48,636 bases of DNA from JBGQOG01 sp052113705 (GTDB lineage Bacteria > Pseudomonadota > Alphaproteobacteria > Rhodobacterales > Rhodobacteraceae): assembly GCF_052113705.1 (NCBI RefSeq), contig NZ_JBGQOG010000025.1:1-48636 (forward strand), written 5' to 3'. Numbering within the stretch: position 1 is the first letter of the stretch; the number at the start of each line of letters is the position of its first letter. The position numbers and the translations under genes were made by a program. The notes under the pieces were generated by a model. The model did not search any database and had not been told where the DNA came from. It saw only the letters and a list, made by a program, of their open reading frames with translations. Below, one piece after another: positions 8,463-15,500 of the stretch.

Positions 8463-9330
8463 ATCCGAGCTGATTAAATCGCGCGCTTCGCAAAATCTCC
8501 GCAACAACCTGCGTCCCTACGCCTATTGGTTGGAACGCCAACGGGTCGGACTGAAAAGCATGGTGTCCCCTGCAGGGCCAATGCCAAGCTTTTTTGTGTT
8601 GGGGGTGCAGAAGGCAGGCACCACCTCGCTGTTCGATTTGATTACCCAGCATCACGATGTAACGCCCCCGAGAACCAAAGAGATCTCGTATTTTGACCGC
8701 TATTATGGCAAGGGTGAACGTTGGTATCGCGGCAATTTTCAGCAGGGTGCGACGGTAACGGGCGAAGCGACGCCTGATTATCTCTATCTAGATGAGGCGC
8801 GGCGGCGCATCGTCGCGGACATGCCGGGAGGTACAAAATTTATCGTGCTGCTGCGCGATCCGGTGGCGCGGCTGCTGTCGCATTATTTCCACGCGCGGCG
8901 TCTGGGGTATGAAACCCTGCATGTGATGGACGCGCTGGAGGCGGAGCCGCAGCGTATTGGTGCCGAAGGGGAATTACTGGCTGGTCATCCGTTGGAGCAC
9001 CGTACGCAACGCAGTGCCTTCAGCTATTTCGACCGCGGCAACTATGCTGCACAGCTGGAGAAATGGTTCGAGCATTATCCCCGCGCGCAATTCCACATTG
9101 AGACCGCTGAGCGGTTCTTTGCAGAGCCGCTGGCCGTCGCGGCGGAAGTGTTCGACTTTCTGGGGCTGCCGCCCTGTGCCGGGATCGATGCGACGCCGAA
9201 GAATATCGGCGTCTATTCCGGCAAGGTACCCGCAGAAATCCGCAGCGCTATTGCGAAACGCTATGTCGGGGCGAATGAGCGCCTGGCGCAGCTGCTCGGG
9301 CGCAACTTCGATCAATGGAAAGTCCGCTGA
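8455..9330 (+). CDS. Sulfotransferase (Sulfotransfer_1 type)
   Basis: A 291-residue PAPS-dependent sulfotransferase of a different subfamily from its neighbour. PSFFVLGVQKAGTTSLFDLI (near residue 42) is the 5'-phosphosulfate loop with the catalytic Lys, and KFIVLLRDPVARLLSHYFHA (near residue 125) is the 3'-phosphate loop. GEATPDYLY between them is typical of heparan N-deacetylase/sulfotransferase-like bacterial enzymes. The start at 8455 was chosen because it overlaps the preceding stop by 8 nt and leaves a normal ~40-residue N-terminal leader; in-frame starts further upstream would run inside the previous gene. Likely role: O- or N-sulfation of surface polysaccharide. Confidence 0.85.
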   Translation: MHKSELIKSRASQNLRNNLRPYAYWLERQRVGLKSMVSPAGPMPSFFVLGVQKAGTTSLFDLITQHHDVTPPRTKEISYFDRYYGKGERWYRGNFQQGATVTGEATPDYLYLDEARRRIVADMPGGTKFIVLLRDPVARLLSHYFHARRLGYETLHVMDALEAEPQRIGAEGELLAGHPLEHRTQRSAFSYFDRGNYAAQLEKWFEHYPRAQFHIETAERFFAEPLAVAAEVFDFLGLPPCAGIDATPKNIGVYSGKVPAEIRSAIAKRYVGANERLAQLLGRNFDQWKVR

Positions 9331-9331
9331 G

Positions 9332-10408
9332 ATGACCTTGAATGTTCTGATGTTGGTGCCCGCCAACATCCACGCAATTGGTGGCGGTATTGCCAAGCTG
9401 ATGCTGTATTTCTCGCGCGAAATCAAAGCTGAGCGCCCGGATATCGACTTACGTTTTCAAGAAACCCGTCTGTCGAAAAAGGCTCCGCTCAGCCATATTT
9501 CTACGGTGTTCTGCCTCGGTTCCTATCTGTTGCGGATTGCCCTGCGGCGGTATGACATCGTGCATATCCATGTGGCACCTCAGGGGTCGACATGGCGCAA
9601 ACGGCTGTTTGCGCGCTTTGCCCGGTTGCGGGGCGCCAAGGTGGTGCTGCATCTGCACGGATCGGGTTATCACGAGTTCTTCGCGGGGCTTGGCCCGAAG
9701 CAACAGCAGAAATTGCGGGCCTTTTTCCAAGCTGCAGATGCGACCATCGTATTGGGCGAATTCTGGCGGAGCTTCATGCAAGATACCGTGGAGGTTGCCG
9801 CCGACCGGATCCATGTGATTGAAAATGGAGCGCCCCCCGTTGAGGGGCAGGCCGCCCTGCAGGGGGTACCGCCTCATATCGTCTTTGTTGGTGCAGTGGG
9901 GCATCGCAAGGGGGTTGATGTGCTGATCTCTGCATTGGCACAATTGTCGGCTGTGCTGCCATGGCGGGCCACGATCTGTGGCAATGGCGAGGTGGAAAAA
10001 TACCGCGAGATGGCCAGGGCGGCGGGGCTCGCGGAGCGGACTGACTTTCCGGGTTGGCAGAGCGAAGATCAGGTCACGGCGCATCTGCGGAATGCCGATA
10101 TTTTTGTTCTGCCGTCACGGGCGGAAAATCAACCTGTTGCGATATTGGAGGCAATGTCATTGGCGGTGCCGGTGGTCTCAACCCGTGTTGGCGCTATCCC
10201 GCAGCAAGTCGTGGATGGTAAAACGGGTCTTCTGGTCGACGCATCCGATGTCACGGGACTTACGGAGGCATTGCGCTGCCTGTTGGCAGATAAGGATCTG
10301 CGGAGACAGATGGGTCTCGCCGGGCAAGAGCATTTCGCGGCAAATTTTTCGATCCGGCGCAATGTGCAGCTGGTGAGCGGATTGTACGACGACTTGGTGG
10401 GGAAATAA
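9332..10408 (+). CDS. GT4-family glycosyltransferase
   Basis: A 358-residue GT-B enzyme. Its N-terminal domain has VLMLVPANIHAIGGGIAKLM and DIVHIHVAPQGSTWRKRLF, with VVLHLHGSGYHEFF. The C-terminal domain has IVFVGAVGHRKGVDVLISAL, ATICGNGEVEKYREMA and PSRAENQPVAILEAMSLAVP (E-x7-E motif), followed by VVSTRVGAIPQQVVDGKTG. The ATG at 9332 lies one base after the stop of the sulfotransferase. It is the last + strand gene of the cassette and converges with the PssE/PssD pair. Donor and acceptor are unknown. Confidence 0.88.
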   Translation: MTLNVLMLVPANIHAIGGGIAKLMLYFSREIKAERPDIDLRFQETRLSKKAPLSHISTVFCLGSYLLRIALRRYDIVHIHVAPQGSTWRKRLFARFARLRGAKVVLHLHGSGYHEFFAGLGPKQQQKLRAFFQAADATIVLGEFWRSFMQDTVEVAADRIHVIENGAPPVEGQAALQGVPPHIVFVGAVGHRKGVDVLISALAQLSAVLPWRATICGNGEVEKYREMARAAGLAERTDFPGWQSEDQVTAHLRNADIFVLPSRAENQPVAILEAMSLAVPVVSTRVGAIPQQVVDGKTGLLVDASDVTGLTEALRCLLADKDLRRQMGLAGQEHFAANFSIRRNVQLVSGLYDDLVGK

Positions 10409-10566
10409 GCCGGAATCAGAATCTGCGGCCGCAAAAAGGCGGCGGCGCCATCATTGAGGTCGTTGTTCCGAAATCGTCGGGCCGGAACAATGCGCTCAGG
10501 CAACGGGGCACAGGGGACGGACGTGCCCGCTAGTTGCTCTCGTTATAGCTTCTAGACCGGTTCGGA

Positions 10567-11055
10567 TTAAGTCCTGAGGGAAAGGCCGATATCGCGGCGG
10601 ATCGCCTCCAGCAACCGTGATTTTGCGGTGTTTTGGGAATTGGCTTGCATCGGTTGCAGGGCAGGGTTGCTCAGGTAGCTAAAGATGTCCTGCGCCGTTT
10701 CGGCGATGTGCAGACCGGGCAAGCGCTTCATCTGCGCGCAGGTGGCCAGCTGGTGATCGTTTCGATGTTCCCCAAACGCGGCCCGGCGTGCCATCAAGAG
10801 CAGCGGCTTCTGACTTTTCAGGCCCGACAGGATCGTACCGATCCCGGCATGCCCCACAATGACCCGGGCATTTGCAAAGCGCGTGCCGAAATCTTCGGGG
10901 GATAGCAGATCGACAGAATCAAAATTCTGCGGACGGTATTTCGCACTCTTGCCGATCTGACCGAAAATCGGTTCGTTGATCTGTGGTGCTACTTCGTCCA
11001 AGGCTTGAGTTAGACGATCAAAGGGCAGTTGGGTTCCAATTGTCAAAAAAATCAT
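10567..11055 (-). CDS. PssE/Alg13-like glycosyltransferase subunit
   Basis: A 162-residue single-domain protein that starts MIFLTIGTQLPFDRLTQALD and has VIVGHAGIGTILSGLKSQKP followed by RRAAFGEHRNDHQLATC, the donor-binding C-terminal half of a GT28-type enzyme (Alg13 in eukaryotes, PssE in rhizobia). Such proteins are active only with a membrane-anchoring Alg14/PssD partner, which is encoded immediately upstream with an ATGA overlap (11052-11055). Together they would add an early sugar to a lipid-linked intermediate. The symbol pssE is plausible but not certain. The 158-nt gap to the convergent glycosyltransferase holds no recognised gene. Confidence 0.82.
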   Translation of the reverse strand: MIFLTIGTQLPFDRLTQALDEVAPQINEPIFGQIGKSAKYRPQNFDSVDLLSPEDFGTRFANARVIVGHAGIGTILSGLKSQKPLLLMARRAAFGEHRNDHQLATCAQMKRLPGLHIAETAQDIFSYLSNPALQPMQANSQNTAKSRLLEAIRRDIGLSLRT

Positions 11056-11513
11056 AGCAAGCTACCTTGATATCTTGGGCGCTGGGACTCTGAGGCTAGA
11101 TGCTCCCATTGCGTGCAGACAGTGTGGCAGAATTTCAATGCTAAGCGTCCGCTCATTGAAAGCTGTTCGGAGTTGGCGATGCTATCGACCCATATAGTCT
11201 TAGCGCCAAAGATCCGGCCCCAGAATAGACACAGCAAGCCAGGCGCAGCTCCTGTTGAAATTACGACGTGCGGTCGAACTTTGGCAATAAGTAGGAAAGT
11301 CTCGCCTAGGCCCCGCAATGCCTTCATCGGTTCAGTTTGACTGTAATCGCGCAGTCCATGGAACTTCGCCAGCTGATAAAGCTCGCCTTGGCGATGGTCA
11401 GTGCAGGCATACGTGGTGTCGAACCCATCGAAGGCTGGCGCCAATTGCATCAATTGCTCCCAATGTCCACCGGTGGATGCAACAGCGAGCACTCGCTTTT
11501 TAATATCAGGCAT
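11052..11513 (-). CDS. PssD/Alg14-like glycosyltransferase subunit
   Basis: A 153-residue protein that opens with RVLAVASTGGHWEQLMQLAP, the Alg14 family's glycine-rich acceptor-side loop, and contains KVRPHVVISTGAAPGLLCLF with GAKTIWVDSIANSEQLSMSG. It recruits the PssE/Alg13 catalytic half to the membrane. The two genes overlap by 4 nt, which matches obligate heterodimer formation. The final hydrophobic/aromatic tail (HTVCTQWEHLASESQRP) matches family ends. The - strand pair is oriented against the rest of the cassette and must have its own promoter in the 11514-11720 stretch, where I see no clear consensus. Confidence 0.82.
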   Translation of the reverse strand: MPDIKKRVLAVASTGGHWEQLMQLAPAFDGFDTTYACTDHRQGELYQLAKFHGLRDYSQTEPMKALRGLGETFLLIAKVRPHVVISTGAAPGLLCLFWGRIFGAKTIWVDSIANSEQLSMSGRLALKFCHTVCTQWEHLASESQRPRYQGSLL

Positions 11514-11724
11514 GAAATGAGCTTTCCAAACTGGAGCCGTTTAACCAAGTGCAAGTGCGAGTACTGTAGCAGACATTCCTCCGACCTGCCACCAAAGAGC
11601 GAGTTCGCGTCTCCGCCGGAACCATGTTGCGTAGGCGGCATTTAGTCTTCAATACCTGGCGGGCTAGCTGTTCGATCCCACGGTTTAATGGTGCGATCCT
11701 TTCTTTAGAGTGGAAGGATGCCCT

Positions 11725-11754
11725 ATGGGACAAGTTCGTCACGGCAGCGCCACG
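11725..11754 (+). pseudogene. IS481-family transposase, N-terminal remnant
   Basis: The first ten codons read MGQVRHGSAT, the usual start of one IS481 transposase group. The reading then runs straight into the left end of the IS110 copy near 11755-11768. A C-terminal IS481 fragment lies on the other side of that copy (13151-13532), in the same orientation. The ~250 codons normally between are absent, so the IS110 insertion was accompanied or followed by deletion. Short, but the motif is distinctive. Confidence 0.5.
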
Positions 11755-11783
11755 ATCGAGGCGTGGGCCGCCACTGATGGAGT

Positions 11784-11858
11784 GGGTGGCTCCCGCTCCC
11801 GGCATCGCAATGTGCCACATTGCGTGCTGTCAAAAGTCACCTCAAAGGGGAGCCATCC
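11784..11858 (+). ncRNA. Candidate structured leader RNA of the IS110 element (bridge RNA or translation-control stem)
   Basis: The 11-nt arms GGGTGGCTCCC (11784-11794) and GGGAGCCATCC (11848-11858) pair along their full length, with one G-U pair. In copy 1 the same arms are GGATGGCTCCC and GGGAGCCATCC (123-133, 186-196), where that position is A-U, so pairing is kept despite a base change. The loop of ~52 nt is also conserved (CTCCCGGCATCGCAATGTGC appears in both). The right arm contains the GGGGAG ribosome-binding sequence and abuts the ATG. IS110 elements are known to encode guide 'bridge' RNAs in noncoding ends; whether this stem is part of one is inference. Confidence 0.4.
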
Positions 11859-12872
11859 ATGACGGAGATTACCACGATCGGCGTTGACCTCGCCAAGTCC
11901 GTTTTCCAGATCCATGGCATCGATGCCGAAGGCGCAGTTGTCGTGCGGCGGCAGCTGCGGCGGAACCAGATGCTCGAGTTCTTCCAGCGGCTTGGGCCCT
12001 GTCTGGTCGGCATGGAAGCCTGTGCCGGGTCGCATCACTGGGCCCGAGAGCTGGGCAAGTTCGGCCATGAGGTCCGGCTGATGCCACCGTCCTGCGCGAA
12101 GCCCTACGTCCTGCGCGAAAAGACCGACCATGCTGACGCCGAAGCGATCTGCGAAGCGGTGACACGGCCGTCTATGCGCTTCGTGCCGGTGAAAAGCGAG
12201 GAGACCCAGGCGCTTCTGATGACCCACAAAGCCCGGGAATTCCTGGTCCGCCAGCTCACCCAGGTCACCAACGCGATCCGCGCCCACCTGGGCGAGTTCG
12301 GGGTCGTGGCACCGAAGGGCGTTCATAATGTCGGACGCTTGCTCGAGGCCGGGGAGCGGACCGACCTGCCGACCGCGGCCCGGGTGCCGTTGCGCCTGCT
12401 GGCCGGGCAGTTCTTCGAGACCCGTGACCGCATTGATCAACTGACGAAGGACATCCGCAGCGAAGCGGAGGCCAGCGAGGCTGCGAAGCGGCTCCAGACG
12501 ATCCCGGGCATCGGTCCCATCACCGCGACGGCGCTGGCGGCGACCGTGCCGGATGTGACCGGCTTCCGCACCTCCCGCGACCTCTCGGCCTGGCTGGAAC
12601 TGACGCCGAAGCCGCACTCGAGCGGCGGCAAGGAAAAGCTCAGGCGCATCTCGAAAATGGGCAACCGCTACCTGCGGCGGCTGCTCTATCTCGGTGCCAT
12701 GGGTGTAATCAGTGCCCGGCGACGTGGACAGCCCGGCGACGACTGGTTGTGGCGGCTCCTGCAGCGCAAGACCGCGAAACAGGCCGCGATCATCTTGGCG
12801 AACCGCATGGCGCGGACCGTCTGGGCCTTGCTGAGAAACGGGACTGGCTACGACGCGGCGCGCGGCGCTTGA
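11859..12872 (+). CDS. IS110-family transposase, intact
   Basis: A 337-residue recombinase. The N-terminal DEDD_Tnp_IS110 domain has GVDLAKSVFQIHGIDAEG (first Asp, residue 8), GMEACAGSHHWARELGKF (Glu), and KTDHADAEAICEAVTRP (Asp pair near residue 90). The C-terminal transposase_20 domain starts at IPGIGPITATALAATVPDV (near 217) with the Ser-containing SSGGKEKLRRISKMGNRYLR segment. It carries out cut-out and insertion of the element as a recombinase working with a structured RNA in characterised relatives. The ATG at 11859 follows GGGGAG with 6-nt spacing; an upstream in-frame start at 11820 lies within the conserved noncoding leader and is rejected. Confidence 0.9.
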   Translation: MTEITTIGVDLAKSVFQIHGIDAEGAVVVRRQLRRNQMLEFFQRLGPCLVGMEACAGSHHWARELGKFGHEVRLMPPSCAKPYVLREKTDHADAEAICEAVTRPSMRFVPVKSEETQALLMTHKAREFLVRQLTQVTNAIRAHLGEFGVVAPKGVHNVGRLLEAGERTDLPTAARVPLRLLAGQFFETRDRIDQLTKDIRSEAEASEAAKRLQTIPGIGPITATALAATVPDVTGFRTSRDLSAWLELTPKPHSSGGKEKLRRISKMGNRYLRRLLYLGAMGVISARRRGQPGDDWLWRLLQRKTAKQAAIILANRMARTVWALLRNGTGYDAARGA

Positions 12873-12946
12873 GAACCGCGGGGCGATCTGCGCCCCAAAC
12901 GAGATGGTGAGGTGCAAGGTGAGATGATGGTCATCTGATGGACAAG

Positions 12947-13150
12947 CTGCCGGAATACCCTGTTCGACCCGGAGCGCTTTGAGCGCGTGCCACTGATCGG
13001 GATCCGTAGCAGCCAAGCGGACTTTCATCAGGGCGCGCAGCCCCCGTGCTGCAGACAGACGCCGAATAAATGGCCGCAACCGACCAGACGCCAGAGTGCC
13101 ACGAAAAGCCCTTGCCACGCGGGAGCCATCCATAAATGGTCTGAGAGACC
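12947..13150. other. Unassigned ~200-nt stretch between IS110 copy and IS481 fragment
   Basis: No recognised gene. On the - strand it is open in one frame (MDGSRVARAFRGTLASGRLR onward) but I know no such family. The - strand sequence GGATGGCTCCCGC (13122-13134 complement) is identical to the 13-nt start of the IS110 left stem, in reverse orientation, so this may be a very diverged left end of another IS110-family copy. The stretch also contains the small palindrome GGTCTGAGAGACC. Confidence 0.3.
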
Positions 13151-13532
13151 ATGGCGAGGGGTATTCAGTTCGCATAGCAGCCTCGAAACCGGAACACCAT
13201 TTACTCCCGGCCAATGCGCGTCGACATGATTTGTGAGGCAAATGGGATTGAGCACCGGCTGGCTAAGCCCAACCACCCATTGACCAACTGTCAGGTGGAA
13301 CGGATGAAACGCACGATCAAGAAGGCCACCGTCAAGCGCTTCCACTACGACAGTCATGAACAGCTGCGAACGCATCTCGCCGACTTCATGGCGGCCTATA
13401 ACTGCGCGCGCAGTCTCAAGACCCTCGGCGGCCTCACCCCATTCGAATAAATCTGCAAGATCTGGACGGACATCTGAGCATGACAGATTCATCCTAAACC
13501 CGATCCACCAGATGCAGGGACTAAACACCTAA
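13151..13532 (+). pseudogene. IS481-family transposase C-terminal fragment
   Basis: Readable homology begins at RGIQFA, runs through a TAG to QPRNRNTIYSRPMRVDMICE, then ANGIEHRLAKPNHPLTNCQV, ERMKRTIKKATVKRFHYDSH and RTHLADFMAAYNCARSLKTL, the rve-domain end of IS481 transposases with its catalytic Glu in QVERMKRTIKKA. Tyr of the usual TPYEYICKIW is a TAA stop, and a 1-nt shift then leads to ILNPIHQMQGLNT and the natural stop at 13530-13532. The orientation matches the N-terminal remnant at 11725. Dead. Confidence 0.75.
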
Positions 13533-13968
13533 AGGTTTTGATGAAGGCATTGTCCGTCGGTTTGCCGGGCCGGGAGAAGTCAAGGACCACCCAGCGCTGG
13601 CAAGCCCGGAGGTCCATGTCGCGCGAGACGAACTCGCTGCCCAGATCGACGCGGATCGTCTTGGGATAGCCAGCCGTTCGGCACACCCGGTCGAGCGTCG
13701 CAACAACGTCCTCGCCGCGGTAGCTCTAGCGCAGGTCAAGCACCGGGACATAGCGCGAGAACGTGTCGACTACAGTCAGAACCCGCACCTTTTGGCCCGT
13801 CGCCAGTTGGTCATGCACGAAGTCCATCTCCCGTTGTGCGCTACGATTGATCCACTGGATCAATCGCTTGACGCTTCAACTCCGGCAGATTTCCGCAACC
13901 AGCGTTCCGTCTTCGCTCTGCTTGATCATGAACGCCTTTTGGGCGTCTAAAAACTTGCTCGCCAGCAT
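13533..13968 (-). pseudogene. IS3-family remnant: OrfA start fused to OrfB rve fragment
   Basis: On the - strand MLASKFLDAQKAFMIKQSED and GTLVAEICRS (OrfA N-terminus, from 13968) run through a TGA into IQWINRSAQREMDFVHDQLA, VRVLTVVDTFSRYVPVLDLR, a TAG, and then YPKTIRVDLGSEFVSRDMDL and DFSRPGKPTDNAFIKTF, the rve domain of OrfB with its second catalytic Asp. The rest of OrfA, the OrfB start and the OrfB end are missing, so there is an internal deletion plus truncation at the IS481 boundary. The element's outer end is probably near 14050. It may be related to the IS3 fragment at 1583-1768, but the two cover different parts. Confidence 0.75.
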
Positions 13969-14097
13969 GCGAATCCGCTCCTCTCCCAACCGGAAAAGCG
14001 TAGCGGAAAACTCCAACTTCAAACGGGCCAGTTTCCGGGGATCAGATTAGGATGAACCCGGCTGAGCCGGTGACAAATGCAGTGCGGGCCTCGGCCA

Positions 14098-15261
14098 TCA
14101 ATCAACTCCGAACAGATCGCGGGTAAAAATCTTGTCTGCGACATCCGCCAGATCGGCATCGGCGCGGTTGGCGAGGATGACATCGGCCTCGGCTTTGAAC
14201 GCTTGCAGATCCGTCACCACCCGACTGCGGAAGAAATCGGGCGCGTCCAGCGTCGGCTCAAAGACGATCACCTCAATGCCCTTGGCCTTGATCCGCTTCA
14301 TCACGCCCTGGATCGAGCTGTCGCGGAAATTGTCCGACCCCGCCTTCATCGTCAGCCGGTAGATGCCCACCACCTTGGGATTGCGGGCAATCACCTGATC
14401 GGCAATGAAATCTTTCCGTGTCGAATTGCTGTCGACGATGGCGCGCATGATCTGCTGCGGCACCTGATCATAGTTCGCGAGCAACTGCTTGGTGTCCTTT
14501 GGCAGGCAGTAGCCGCCATAGCCGAAGGAGGGGTTGTTGTAATGCCCGCCGATGCGCGGATCGAGGCTGACGCCGTCGATGATCTGCCGCGTCGCAAGGC
14601 CATGCACCTGCGCGTAGGTGTCGAGTTCGTTGAAAAATGCCACCCGCATCGCGAGATAGGTATTGGCAAAGAGCTTGACCGCCTCGGCCTCGGTCGGATC
14701 GGTGTAGAGCACCGGCATGTCCTTGCGGATCGCCCCTTCGATCAAGAGGCCGGCAAAAGCCTCGGCGCGCGGGCTGCGCTCGCCCACCACGATGCGCGAG
14801 GGGTAGAGGTTGTCGTGCAAGGCCTTGCCTTCGCGCAGAAATTCCGGGCTGAACATGACGTTCTCAAAGCCCTCTTCGCGCATGCGGCTGATGAATCCCA
14901 CGGGGATGGTCGATTTGACCACCGCCACCGCATCAGGGTTCAGCCGGGCGACATCATGGATCACCGCCTCGACGCTGGAGGTGTCGAAGCGGTTTGTGGT
15001 GACGTCGTAATTCGTCGGCGTGGCGATGATGACGAAATCAGCTCCGGCATAGGCTTCGGCCGGATCGGTGACCGCGCGCAGGTTGAGCGTGCCGCGTGCA
15101 AGATAGTCCTCGCATTCCGCGTCGCCGATGGGCGAGCGTCCTGCATTCACCATCTCCGCCCGCGCGACATTCACCTCCAGCGCCACAACCTCATGGTGCT
15201 GCGCGATCAAAATGGCATTCGAAAGGCCAACATAACCAAGGCCTGCTACTGCGATTTTCAT
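14098..15261 (-). CDS. ugd: UDP-glucose 6-dehydrogenase
   Basis: A 387-residue short-form nucleotide-sugar dehydrogenase that oxidises UDP-glucose to UDP-glucuronate with NAD+. The N-terminal Rossmann motif is KIAVAGLGYVGLSNAILIAQ (residues 2-21). VVKSTIPVGF is near 114, the substrate-binding FANTYLAMRVAFFNELD near 198, and the catalytic Cys252 sits in YGGYCLPKDTKQLLAN. The C-terminal UDP-binding domain ends in DLFGVD. Length matches enterobacterial Ugd (about 388). UDP-glucuronate is a usual acidic sugar precursor for surface polysaccharide, so it fits the nearby cassette, although IS remnants separate them. A pathway partner role with the sulfotransferases (acidic sulfated polymer) is inference. 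Confidence 0.93.
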   Translation of the reverse strand: MKIAVAGLGYVGLSNAILIAQHHEVVALEVNVARAEMVNAGRSPIGDAECEDYLARGTLNLRAVTDPAEAYAGADFVIIATPTNYDVTTNRFDTSSVEAVIHDVARLNPDAVAVVKSTIPVGFISRMREEGFENVMFSPEFLREGKALHDNLYPSRIVVGERSPRAEAFAGLLIEGAIRKDMPVLYTDPTEAEAVKLFANTYLAMRVAFFNELDTYAQVHGLATRQIIDGVSLDPRIGGHYNNPSFGYGGYCLPKDTKQLLANYDQVPQQIMRAIVDSNSTRKDFIADQVIARNPKVVGIYRLTMKAGSDNFRDSSIQGVMKRIKAKGIEVIVFEPTLDAPDFFRSRVVTDLQAFKAEADVILANRADADLADVADKIFTRDLFGVD

Positions 15262-15500
15262 GTGCTATCCAAAAATATAAAAGCTTGCCGCGTTGCAGCA
15301 TTGTCTTTGAAGCCGAACCGAGCGGCCCGGTCAAACGAAAATTTCTGTTCTACTGTGTTCGTTGCAAAAGATGCCGGTTTCCGAGCTGTCTCGCCCATGC
15401 GATCCATCGCGAGAGCGACATTTAATCTGTTTGTGAAGGTGTATCGATAGGTGCACGTATGAAATTTGCACTCTCCCATAGGTTGCGCTGAACGTCTAGA
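15262..15500. other. Gap between ugd and integrase
   Basis: A 239-nt AT-richer intergenic stretch that should carry the ugd promoter on the - strand. On that strand an AT-rich run (TTTTATATTTTTGG, about 15270-15285) lies just before the ugd start, but I find no well-spaced -35 element. I see no gene or terminator-like hairpin with a T-tract. Confidence 0.3.

Larger units (their letters stand above)
11768..12946 (+). mobile_element. Intact IS110-family element, copy 2
   Basis: A ~1.18 kb element. Limits are set by comparison with the degraded copy at 106-1276, with which it shares both noncoding flanks. Like IS110 elements generally it shows no long terminal inverted repeats. The left flank (91 nt) carries a conserved stem (11784-11794 with 11848-11858) that ends at the start codon. 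After the stop there is a 6-bp hairpin (12880-12885 with 12891-12896). The two copies are in direct orientation about 11.7 kb apart and bracket the polysaccharide cassette. Confidence 0.8.

Noticed and set aside
11739..13241. A 500-codon open frame on the - strand across the IS110 copy
   Set aside because: It is antisense to the intact transposase. Only its unassigned N-terminal part (12947-13150) is outside, and I report that stretch separately without a gene call.
14077..15450. A 457-codon open frame on the + strand over ugd
   Set aside because: Antisense shadow of ugd, a clear 387-residue enzyme with Cys252 in place.
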